From Syntrophaceae bacterium (GTDB lineage Bacteria > Desulfobacterota > Syntrophia > Syntrophales > UBA2185), in NCBI GenBank assembly GCA_003508565.1, contig DNUI01000199.1:1-26613 (forward strand): a DNA stretch of 26,613 nt, in the 5' to 3' direction. Each line of letters starts with the position of its first letter. The first letter of the stretch is position 1. Of this stretch, positions 16,451 to 24,174 are shown piece after piece. The notes below the pieces were generated by a model, which had not been told where the DNA came from, made no database searches, and saw only the letters and a program-made list of their open reading frames with translations. Both the position numbers and the translations under genes were made by a program.

Positions 16451-18376
16451 ATGAAAATCGACGTCGTGGATGTATTGAAGCAAACGATTCCTTACAACTT
16501 CCTGCGTGATGATGTGCTTGAGGATATCGGAAGAACATCTGAAGTGAAAAACTTCCCCAGGGGAGCTTACATTCTGAAACAGGGAAAGAAGGGGCCGCCC
16601 ACACTTTTCATCGTAGCCCGGGGATCGGTGGAAATAGTCGTAGCGGATGAGAGAAATGAGGAAACCGGTGTCGGTTTCCGTCATCAGCACGATTTTTTTG
16701 GGATCACCTCGGTTCTCACGCAAAAATCATATCCCGCCTCAGTCCGTGCTCTTGAGGATTTAACATGCATTCTCATCCCAGGCAAAAAGATGGAAGAGTT
16801 AATGGTTACCCATCCATTGTTTTCCGGGCAATTCACAGGGATTCTCAGCGAACGTTTACGTTTGCTTTACCGGGAGGTCATTGTTCAGCAATCCTACGAA
16901 GCCCACAGCTCGACGGAATCCCCCCTCCTGCGCAAAAGGGTAAGTGAAATCATGACGACATCACCGGTTATCTGTGAGTATCGCACACCGGTTGCCGAAG
17001 TGGCGAAACTCATGGTGGACCGTCGCGTTGGTTCAGTGGTTGTCGTGGATGATAAGGATTACCCTATTGGATTGGTCAGAGAAAGAGATCTCGTTCACAA
17101 GGTTATGACCCGCGCATCATGTCAGATGGAAAATCTCACGGCCGGCATGGTCATGGATGAAAAACTGATCAAGCTCCAGATGGGAGCGTTTTACAACCAG
17201 GCGCTGTTAGCGGTTATCAAGCATCAGATTACCCACATGGTGGTCATGGATGATGAAAGGCTCGTTGGGGTGCTGGCCTTGCGTGATCTGGTGAATACCA
17301 GGAGTACCGGAAGCCTATGGGTTACCGACAAAATAGAGACGGCGAAGGATTTGGATCACCTGTCTCAAATCGGACAAGAAGTGGATCATTTATTGTATGC
17401 CCTGGTAGCGGAAAGGGCATCCGTACCGGAACTTTTTGCTATCATTACGGAGATGCATGACCGGCTTTTGTCCAGGATTATCGAGTTGTGCGAGCAGGAG
17501 GTGGCCCTGCAGGGGTATGGTTCACCGCCCGTGGAGTATTGTTGGATTAATATGGGGAGCGCCGGACGCAAGGAACAGATTCTTCGCACCGACCAGGATA
17601 ACGCCATCATCTATGCCGACAGCGATCACGATCACAGGGAATACTTTCATATCCTGGGCTCCAAAGTGGTAGAAGAGCTTGTACGGGCGGGCTTTGCTCC
17701 CTGCAAAGGTGATGTGATGGCATCGAACCCAAAGTGGTGCCATTCTCTTAGCGGGTGGAAAAAGGTTATTACCCGCTGGTTTTATCATGGTGAGGCTGAC
17801 AGTATTCGGATGCTTACTATTTTTCTGGATTGTCGGCCTTCATACGGGTCACGTGGCCTTAGCCGACAAATCTGGGAGCACATATTTGATGGCTTTCGGG
17901 AATCTCTCGGACTGACTCACTCCATGACAGAAGATGAACTGGTAAGACCTGTGCCTTTGAATATGTTGGGAAACTTTGTCACGGGGAAAAAGGGTCCCCA
18001 CAAAAATGAAATAAACCTCAAGTATGTATGCCGTCATATCATTAATTGTTTCCGAGTTTTTGCTGTGCAAAACAGGATTTCTGAAACATCCACTCTCGGC
18101 AGGATTGACCGGGTTGTGAAAATCGGCATTATATCCGAGGAAGACGGGGTACTCATACGTGAAGCTTTTGAGACACTGATGATGCTGGCGATACGCGAAA
18201 ACGTGAGCAAAGTAAAAAAGGGCAAAGAGGCCGATAACTATATCAATCCTTACCGCCTGAACAAGACAGAGCAGTTGCTTCTCAAAGGCGCTTTTTCTGC
18301 AATTTCACGCCTGCAGAAAATTACCAGTGAGCATTTTACCGATTATGCCCGCAGAGTCCTTTCCTCCGGGATCTGA
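16451..18376 (+). CDS. cNMP-binding-fold / CBS pair / DUF294 nucleotidyltransferase-like regulator
   Basis: The protein has 641 residues. Residues ~18-135 are a cyclic-nucleotide-binding fold, but the phosphate-binding cassette reads FGITSVLTQKSYPASVRA and lacks the usual GE...R, so it may not bind cAMP normally. Two CBS domains (~157-275; VSEIMTTSPVI, ITHMVVMDDERLVGVLALRD) sense adenylates in relatives. DUF294 follows: the GlnD-like nucleotidyltransferase core, with GSAGRKEQ (from 369) and the acidic pair Asp381/Asp383 in TDQDNAIIY. The C-terminal DUF294_C helical domain ends the protein. There are no membrane segments. The ATG at 16451 has GAGAGG about 6 bases upstream. The downstream exonuclease gene is the usual partner of this family in many proteobacteria. 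It is probably a signalling protein that modifies a partner by nucleotidylation; the target is unknown. Confidence 0.9.
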   Translation: MKIDVVDVLKQTIPYNFLRDDVLEDIGRTSEVKNFPRGAYILKQGKKGPPTLFIVARGSVEIVVADERNEETGVGFRHQHDFFGITSVLTQKSYPASVRALEDLTCILIPGKKMEELMVTHPLFSGQFTGILSERLRLLYREVIVQQSYEAHSSTESPLLRKRVSEIMTTSPVICEYRTPVAEVAKLMVDRRVGSVVVVDDKDYPIGLVRERDLVHKVMTRASCQMENLTAGMVMDEKLIKLQMGAFYNQALLAVIKHQITHMVVMDDERLVGVLALRDLVNTRSTGSLWVTDKIETAKDLDHLSQIGQEVDHLLYALVAERASVPELFAIITEMHDRLLSRIIELCEQEVALQGYGSPPVEYCWINMGSAGRKEQILRTDQDNAIIYADSDHDHREYFHILGSKVVEELVRAGFAPCKGDVMASNPKWCHSLSGWKKVITRWFYHGEADSIRMLTIFLDCRPSYGSRGLSRQIWEHIFDGFRESLGLTHSMTEDELVRPVPLNMLGNFVTGKKGPHKNEINLKYVCRHIINCFRVFAVQNRISETSTLGRIDRVVKIGIISEEDGVLIREAFETLMMLAIRENVSKVKKGKEADNYINPYRLNKTEQLLLKGAFSAISRLQKITSEHFTDYARRVLSSGI

Positions 18377-18460
18377 TACCATAATCGTTTCCGGGAAAGT
18401 AACATTGACGCTACCCTATGGAAGAGTGGATTTCTTGCCTGTGGAATAGGAGTGACGTAT

Positions 18461-18529
18461 ATGAAAAATCGACAAGGCGTCCCTCCCCGACAAGAGCTTC
18501 AAAGATTACGGATTGCGGGGAAATGGTAA
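18461..18529 (+). CDS. possible 22-residue peptide
   Basis: An ATG at 18461 has a good ribosome site, AGGAG, 8 bases upstream. The frame encodes 22 residues beginning MKNRQGVPPRQELQRL and stops at 18529. It lies between the DUF294 and exonuclease genes. It is basic and resembles nothing I know. It could be a leader peptide coupled to the next gene, or chance. Confidence 0.3.
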   Translation: MKNRQGVPPRQELQRLRIAGKW

Positions 18530-18618
18530 TAACGGCAAACATGAAAATTGCGGCATGGAAAGAACAATGTACCGGATCTCTATCCAGAACACCTGTTTAT
18601 GTGTAACACATAGTAGTC

Positions 18619-19353
18619 ATGGAAAAACTGATCGACAAAGCAAAAAAGCTGCTCAGGCAGCAGGAGGCCAAAAACGGCCTGCCTCCGTTCATGGTTGCGC
18701 AGATAAAAGAGATAATAGCTGAAAACAGCAAATTAGTACCCCCGTCAACTCTGCTGGAAGATGTGCGCTATGTGGTTATGGATCTTGAAACGACGGGTTT
18801 TAACCACGCCAGGGGTGATGAAATTATTGCTGTCGGTGCCGTAATTGTCGAGGGCTGTGAGATAAAGGGAGATAAATCGTTTCATCAACTGGTGTACCCG
18901 TGCCGGCAAGTACCGGAGAATGTGTTAAAGCTTACGGGTATTCAGCGGGAAATGCTGGTCGGTCGTCTCAGTTTTTTCGGTGTTCTGATCGAATTTCTGG
19001 ATTTTATCGGAAACAGCGTCATAGTCGGGCATAATATCAGTTTTGATCTGGGCTTCATCAACCCCAGGCTGAAAAAATTTTGCCGGTCGAAAATTAAGAA
19101 CAAAACGCTTGACACTATAGCCATGGCAGAGGCACTTCATATCCCCGTAAAAAGTTATTCCCTGGACAATCTTCTTGCCTTTTATGGCATAGAGCCCGGT
19201 GAAAGGCATACAGCAATAGGGGATGCCCTGTTGACTGCGCAACTTCTTGTGCATTTCATCGTAGCACTCAAAGAGAGAAATATTCGCACCCTGACAGGAT
19301 TGAATCACTTCCTCAGGCAGCATGCCAACTTAGGCGATGAGAAGATATTTTAA
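18619..19353 (+). CDS. DEDDh 3'-5' exonuclease (DnaQ/PolC epsilon-like)
   Basis: The protein has 244 residues. It is a 3'-5' exonuclease of the DnaQ-like family, probably degrading DNA or RNA ends in the cytosol. The five catalytic residues are visible: Asp55 and Glu57 in VVMDLETTG (Exo I), Asp143 in GHNISFDLGF (Exo II), and His197 and Asp202 in HTAIGDALLT (Exo III epsilon form). The ~45-residue helical N-terminus before the domain is not found in replicative epsilon. There is no beta-clamp or polymerase-binding region, so it is not the replicative proofreading subunit. It lies 242 bases behind the CBS-DUF294 gene on the same strand, an arrangement known from other proteobacteria. The ribosome site before ATG 18619 is weak. 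Confidence 0.92.
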   Translation: MEKLIDKAKKLLRQQEAKNGLPPFMVAQIKEIIAENSKLVPPSTLLEDVRYVVMDLETTGFNHARGDEIIAVGAVIVEGCEIKGDKSFHQLVYPCRQVPENVLKLTGIQREMLVGRLSFFGVLIEFLDFIGNSVIVGHNISFDLGFINPRLKKFCRSKIKNKTLDTIAMAEALHIPVKSYSLDNLLAFYGIEPGERHTAIGDALLTAQLLVHFIVALKERNIRTLTGLNHFLRQHANLGDEKIF

Positions 19354-19716
19354 GAAAACAGAGCGAATATTCTGTGGATTCTTATCTCCTGGTCGGGGTA
19401 TTGACTTGGGCTTTTGGCTTCATTGAGTGAAAGCCTGAACTCTAACCCGTGAACGAGATCTGATGCGTTCGATCTAATGTTAAGCTTTGCAGCTATAATG
19501 ATGCAATTACTGAGCAAATAGCTACATGGCTATAGCAATTCATACAGAAGGTCTTCCCGTATCCTTCACATTGTCGAAGCTATGCTAATTTTTATACAAT
19601 TTTTTCTTCGATGCCGACGAACCGGAATAATTGGATGTAATCCTTAAACTATGCGGGATATCTGCCATGCTTCACAAGGAGATCATTCAATGATAATTCT
19701 TTTTTCCTCTTTTCTT
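19354..19716. other. intergenic region, no gene seen
   Basis: About 360 bases lie between the exonuclease gene and the MORN promoter. One imperfect hairpin is visible (GGCTTCA ... TGAAAGCC, around 19419-19438), without a U-run. No RNA gene, repeat family or reading frame worth reporting was recognised. Confidence 0.45.
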
Positions 19717-19745
19717 TTGACACTTACATACTCTTTTACTATAGT
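19717..19745 (+). promoter_or_regulatory. sigma70-type promoter for the MORN-rod gene
   Basis: TTGACA (19717-19722), a 17-base spacer and TATAGT (19740-19745) lie 45 bases before the start codon. Both boxes are near consensus, so high basal expression is expected. Sequence from the -10 box onwards is conserved in the truncated copy at 12790. Confidence 0.75.
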
Positions 19746-19790
19746 AAAGATTGACCTTTTCACAGAACAGTGAGGGATGAAAGGCAAAAA

Positions 19791-22700
19791 ATGTGGAAGC
19801 GCTTGGTTAGGGGAACATCCGCCAAAGAACAATTTAAAGTTGAATGGAAGGATAATCCGTATAGCGGACAGGGGACTTTTATCTGGCCTGACGGGAGTAT
19901 ATATGAGGGTGAGTGGAGGGATGATACACCCCATGGAAAGGGTATGTATGCGTGGCCCGACGGCAGTAAATACGAGGGCGAATGGCTCAATGGCCTTCCG
20001 CACGGAAAGGGTGAGTATGTATTTTCTGACGGGAAAAAATATCAAGGGAAGTGGGAGTTCGGTAGTAAAGTAGAAGATCCTTCACAACTGAAAGCAAGGA
20101 TTACAGCGGGAGCTATAGCGACAGCGGAAGTGAAAGCCAGAGAGGAAGAGGCCCGCGCGGAAGGAGTGAACAAAGTCCAACAGCAGGCTGAAATGAGGGC
20201 AAAGGAGATAGAAGAGGTCAGGAGGAAAAAAGAAGCAAAGGCTCAGGCAGATGAGGAAACTAAGGCAAGGGCTGAGATAGAAGCACGGTTAGTAGAGGAA
20301 GGCAAGGCAAGGCAAGAAGCGGAGAGAAAAGCAAGGGCAGAAGAAGAAGCCAGACTCAAGGCAGAGGCAGAAGCGAAGGCGAAAGCAGAAGAAGCAGAGC
20401 GTTTGGCGGCCGAACTGAGGGCGAGAGATGAAATAGAAGCGAAAACCAGGGCCGAAATGGAAGCGAGGGTGAGAGCCGAACTGGAGGCACTGTTGGCCGA
20501 AGAGGCAAAGGCAAGGAAGGAGGCCGAGCGGAAAGCGAAGGCGGAAGAGGAAGCCAGACTCAAGGCAGAAGCGCAAGCCAGGGCAAAAACAGACGAAACC
20601 GCTCATCTGGTGGCCGAACTTAAGGCAAAAGAGGAAGCAGCAGCGGAAGCGAAGGCGAAAGCAGAAGAGGCAGCCCGATTAGCGGCGGAACTGAAGATAA
20701 GATTAAAAGCGGACGCGGAAGCAAAAGACAAAGAGGAGGAAGCTACTCGTTTAGTAGCTGTGCTGAAGGTGAAAGAGGAGGCCGAAGCGGAAATCAAGGC
20801 CAAAGCGGAAGAAGCGGCACTGCTCGCGGCCAGGGTGAAGGCAATAGAGGAAGCGGAAGTGAAGGCCAGGGAGACGGCGGAAGCAAGGATTAGGGCAGAA
20901 GAATCAGCGAGACTCAAGGCAGAGGCTGAAGCTAGGGAAAAAGCAGAAGAGGTAGCTCGTTTGGCGGCCGAACTGAGGGCAAGAGATGAAATAGAAGCGA
21001 AAACAAGGACGGAGACGGAAGCGAAGGTAAGAGCGGAACTGGAAAAGCTGTTGGCCGAGGAGGCAAAGGCAAGGAAGGAGGCCGAGAGGAGAGCGAAGGC
21101 AGAAGAAGAAGCAAAACTCAAGGCAGAAGCGGAAGCCAGGGCAAAAACAGACGAAACCACCCACCTGGTGGCTGAACTAAAGATCAAAGAGGAAGCAGAG
21201 GCGGAAGCAAGAACGAAAGCAGAAGAGGCCGCTCGCCTGGCGGCCGAACTTAAGGGAAGAATAATAGCAGACGCAAAAACGAAAAACAAAGAGGAAGAGG
21301 CCACTCGATTAGCAGCCGTGTTGAAGGTGAAAGAGGAGGCCGAAGCGGAAATCAAGGCCAAAGCGGAAGAAGCGGCACTGTTGGCGGCTAAGTTGAAAGC
21401 GATAGAGGAAGCAGAGGCGAAGAATAGAGAGGAAGCGGAAACGAGAATTAGAGCGGAACAGGAAGCCAGATTGAATGCAGAAACGGAAGCCAAGGCGAAA
21501 GCGGAAGAGATAGCCCGTTTAATGACTGAGTTAAAGGCAAAAGAGGAAGCAGAAGTTGAAGCCAAGGCGAAAGCGGAAGAAGTAGACCGTTTGATGGCAG
21601 AGCTGAAAGCAAAAGCGGACGCCGAAGCCGAAGCCAGGGCGAAAGCGGAAGAAGTTGCCCGCTTAATGACTGAGTTAAAGGCAAAAGAGGAAGCAGAGTC
21701 AGAAGCCAGGGCAAAAGCGGAAGAGGCGTCCCGCTTGGCGGCCGAACTGAAGGCAAGAGAAGAAGCGGAAACGAAGGCGAGGGAAGAGGCGGAAGAGAGA
21801 GTCAGGGCGGAAGAGGAAGCCAGACATAAAGCCGAAGAGGAAGCCCGGGCGAAGGCGGAAGAGGCGTCCCGCTTGGCGGCCGAACTCAAGACAAGAGAAG
21901 AAGCCGAACTGAAGGCAAGAGAGGAAGCGGAAACGAAGGCCAGGGAAAAAGATGCCCGGTTGGCGGAAGAGGCGAAGGCGAGGGAAGAGGCGGAGAGAAG
22001 AGGTAGAAAAGAGGCCGAAGCGCGGGTAAAGGTAGAGGAAGAGGCCAGGCTTAGAGTGGAGATGGAAGCCAAGGCGATAGCGGAAGAAGTAGACCGCTTG
22101 ATGGCTGAACTAAAGGTGAAAGAGGATGCGGAAGCGGAAGCGAAGATGATGGCAGCAGAAGCGGCCCGTATGGCAACTGAGCTGAAGGCAAAAGAGAAAG
22201 CGGAAACGAAGGCCAGAGTAGAGGCAGAAGAGAGAGTCAGGGTGGAAGAGGAAGCCAGGCATAAGGCTGAGTCGGAAGCCAGGACGAAGGCAGAAGAGGC
22301 GTCCCGCTTGGCGGCCGAACTGAAGGCAAGAGAAGAAGCCGAGCTGAAGGCCAGAGAGGAAGCGGAAACGAAGGCCAGGGCAAAAGATGCCCACTTGGCA
22401 AAAGAGGCGAAGGCACGAAAAGAGGCCGAGAGGAGGGCGAAAGCGGAGGAGGAAGCAAGGCACAAAGCGGAGATGGAAGCAAGGGCAAAAGCAGAAGAAA
22501 CAGTCCGTTTGGCGGCCGAGTTGAGGGCAAGAGAGGCTTTAGCAAAAGCCAGAGAGGAAGCTGATGCTAAGTTCAAGGCGGAAGAAGCAAGAATCACGGC
22601 AGAGATGGAAGAGATTATAAAGGCAAGACTCGCCTCAGATACGGATGCAGAATTCAGGGCTGAAGAAGCGAGAATTATGGTAGAGATGGAAGCGGTGGCA

Positions 22701-23393
22701 AAGGAAAAATTTTCCACGGAACAGGAACCTTTATCTGCCATGACGAAGACCGATATTTCTCAAGGCCAATGGTCTGTTAACTATGATGATGGGCGAAGTT
22801 ATGTGGGTGAATTAAAGGATAGTCTTCCGCACGGGCACGGAACCATGACGTTCCCTAATGGTGGAGAATATGTGGGAGAGTGGATAGACGGAGAAAGAGA
22901 TGGTCAGGGTATTTTGACCCTGCCGGATGGTTCCGTGTATGTGGGACAATGGAAGAAAGACGTACGGGAAGGTGAAGGATTCCTGACCATGCCCAGTGGG
23001 CGGAAATATTCAGGTGAATGGAAAAATAACCTGTACCATGGGAAGGGGAATGATTTCCATCCTGATGGAAAAAAATATGATGGCGAGTTCAAAGAGGGAA
23101 AGTATGAAGGTCAGGGGGTTTTAATCTTGGCCGACGGTACGAAGTATGTTGGTCAATTTAAGGATGGATTGTCAAATGGGAAAGGAATGTTGACGTATCC
23201 CAGAGGTGATCGATATGAAGGTGAGTTCAAAAATAACAAGTATCATGGGCAAGGCTTATTATCGCTAAAAGACGGGAGAAGATACGAGGGTGAACTGGAA
23301 AATGGTCTCCCTAACGGCCGGGGTATAATGACGTTTCCGGACGGCAAAAAATATGATGGCCAGTTCAGAAATGGTAAGTTTATTGGAAAGTGA
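19791..23393 (+). CDS. MORN - long helical rod - MORN protein, 1200 residues
   Basis: Three MORN repeats plus a partial one lie at residues ~18-92 (DGSKYEGEWLNGLPHGKG). Residues ~95-980 are almost only A, E, K, R and some L, D, T, in strings such as EEARLKAEAEAKAKAEEA, which predict a very long coiled coil or single alpha helix. About nine MORN repeats fill ~990-1200 (YEGEFKNNKYHGQGLLSL). There is no signal peptide, membrane segment or enzyme domain, so the protein is expected to be cytoplasmic. AAAGG lies six bases before ATG 19791, which is preferred to the in-frame GTG at 19770. The rod coding strand is very purine-rich and internally duplicated. A smaller MORN gene follows 30 bases later. 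A scaffolding or spacing role between two MORN-bound surfaces is plausible but is inference. The rod resembles TolA domain II only in composition. Confidence 0.92.
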   Translation: MWKRLVRGTSAKEQFKVEWKDNPYSGQGTFIWPDGSIYEGEWRDDTPHGKGMYAWPDGSKYEGEWLNGLPHGKGEYVFSDGKKYQGKWEFGSKVEDPSQLKARITAGAIATAEVKAREEEARAEGVNKVQQQAEMRAKEIEEVRRKKEAKAQADEETKARAEIEARLVEEGKARQEAERKARAEEEARLKAEAEAKAKAEEAERLAAELRARDEIEAKTRAEMEARVRAELEALLAEEAKARKEAERKAKAEEEARLKAEAQARAKTDETAHLVAELKAKEEAAAEAKAKAEEAARLAAELKIRLKADAEAKDKEEEATRLVAVLKVKEEAEAEIKAKAEEAALLAARVKAIEEAEVKARETAEARIRAEESARLKAEAEAREKAEEVARLAAELRARDEIEAKTRTETEAKVRAELEKLLAEEAKARKEAERRAKAEEEAKLKAEAEARAKTDETTHLVAELKIKEEAEAEARTKAEEAARLAAELKGRIIADAKTKNKEEEATRLAAVLKVKEEAEAEIKAKAEEAALLAAKLKAIEEAEAKNREEAETRIRAEQEARLNAETEAKAKAEEIARLMTELKAKEEAEVEAKAKAEEVDRLMAELKAKADAEAEARAKAEEVARLMTELKAKEEAESEARAKAEEASRLAAELKAREEAETKAREEAEERVRAEEEARHKAEEEARAKAEEASRLAAELKTREEAELKAREEAETKAREKDARLAEEAKAREEAERRGRKEAEARVKVEEEARLRVEMEAKAIAEEVDRLMAELKVKEDAEAEAKMMAAEAARMATELKAKEKAETKARVEAEERVRVEEEARHKAESEARTKAEEASRLAAELKAREEAELKAREEAETKARAKDAHLAKEAKARKEAERRAKAEEEARHKAEMEARAKAEETVRLAAELRAREALAKAREEADAKFKAEEARITAEMEEIIKARLASDTDAEFRAEEARIMVEMEAVAKEKFSTEQEPLSAMTKTDISQGQWSVNYDDGRSYVGELKDSLPHGHGTMTFPNGGEYVGEWIDGERDGQGILTLPDGSVYVGQWKKDVREGEGFLTMPSGRKYSGEWKNNLYHGKGNDFHPDGKKYDGEFKEGKYEGQGVLILADGTKYVGQFKDGLSNGKGMLTYPRGDRYEGEFKNNKYHGQGLLSLKDGRRYEGELENGLPNGRGIMTFPDGKKYDGQFRNGKFIGK
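20340..21460 (+). repeat. 558-base in-frame tandem duplication in the MORN-rod gene
   Basis: Blocks recur with a constant shift of 558 bases (186 codons). GTTTGGCGGCCGAACTGAGG at 20401 recurs at 20959. A block of about 54 bases starting GTGAAAGAGGAGGCCGAAGC at 20769 recurs unchanged at 21327. Other blocks between have diverged at a few bases. The two copies cover roughly 20340-20900 and 20898-21460; the borders are approximate because the surrounding sequence is also repetitive. Confidence 0.8.
21723..22400 (+). repeat. shorter internal repeats in the MORN-rod gene
   Basis: GAGGCGTCCCGCTTGGCGGC occurs at about 21723, 21861 and 22296. The shifts are 138 bases (46 codons) and 435 bases (145 codons), all in frame. 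The 21861 and 22296 copies stay alike for about 90 bases. The rod has therefore grown by several duplications of different sizes. Confidence 0.75.
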
Positions 23394-23423
23394 GATTTCT
23401 TATGTGCGGGGAGTAAGAGGGCA

Positions 23424-24005
23424 TTGAAAAAACTGGTAAAAAAAATATCTGAGACTGAAAAAATAGAGTTTGAGTGGCAGGATGATCCTTATACCGGTAA
23501 GGGAATGTATGCTCATCCTGATGGAAGCAGATATAACGGCCAATTTATAAAAGGACTTTTTCACGAGGAAGGGCTCTTCAAATGGCCTGATGGAAGCGAG
23601 TATAAAGGTAAATGGGATGGCGGGCTTCCTGCTGGACGGGGAGTTATGATTCTTCCGGATAGCAGTCGATATGAAGGCGAATGGAAGATAGGAAATATTG
23701 AAGGAATCGGAACATTAACCCTGCCTGACGGAAACAAGTATTCCGGACAATGGAAGAATGGAAGCAAAAGCGGGAGGGGAGTTTTAACACTGCCGGGTGG
23801 TAAAAAATACGACGGGGAATGGGAAAATAATATGTTCCATGGAAAGGGTGTTTTGACTTTCCCTGATGGTTCCAAATATGAGGGGGAGTGGAAGGAAGAT
23901 AAATATTATGGAAAAGGAATATTGACTCTCCCGGATGGGTCTAAACATGAGGGTGAATGGAAGGGTGATAAATTTAAGTTCATCTTTAAAAAAGAAATAA
24001 GATAA
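23424..24005 (+). CDS. MORN-repeat protein, 193 residues
   Basis: The protein is almost entirely MORN: seven full repeats and a partial one, e.g. YEGEWKEDKYYGKGILTLPD, starting near residue 17. The basic leader (KKLVKKISETEKIEFEWQDD) is homologous to the start of the MORN-rod protein (WKRLVRGTSAKEQFKVEWKD), so the two are paralogues and this one lacks the rod. The start is TTG at 23424 with AGAGG just upstream; no ATG suits the frame. It lies 30 bases after the MORN-rod stop and has no promoter of its own that I can see, so it is probably in the same transcript. No signal peptide or membrane segment is present. It may assemble with the MORN ends of the larger protein. Confidence 0.88.
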   Translation: MKKLVKKISETEKIEFEWQDDPYTGKGMYAHPDGSRYNGQFIKGLFHEEGLFKWPDGSEYKGKWDGGLPAGRGVMILPDSSRYEGEWKIGNIEGIGTLTLPDGNKYSGQWKNGSKSGRGVLTLPGGKKYDGEWENNMFHGKGVLTFPDGSKYEGEWKEDKYYGKGILTLPDGSKHEGEWKGDKFKFIFKKEIR

Positions 24006-24174
24006 TTGAAAAAATATCATTATGAGAATTTCGATAATAATCTTTCATAAGTGGAACATGCAACAATGAGATGCATTGAAATTATTGGGGCTTACTCACC
24101 CCACAACTTACTCCCTACATAACCAAACAACTCAGCAGGGTTTTACGCGATGTCCCTTTAGGAGAATGAAGATC

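Noticed and set aside
20340..22400. CRISPR-like or satellite repeat array
   Set aside because: The repeats are in-frame, imperfect, without regular spacers, and lie inside a coding sequence.
20603..22741. 712-codon minus-strand open frame opposite the rod
   Set aside because: It is Ala/Ser-rich because it is the complement of Glu/Ala/Lys codons in the rod; it has no domain and is a shadow of low-complexity coding sequence.
19791..24005. Phosphatidylinositol-phosphate kinase annotation for the MORN proteins
   Set aside because: Similarity to plant PIP kinases is only through MORN repeats; no kinase domain is present.
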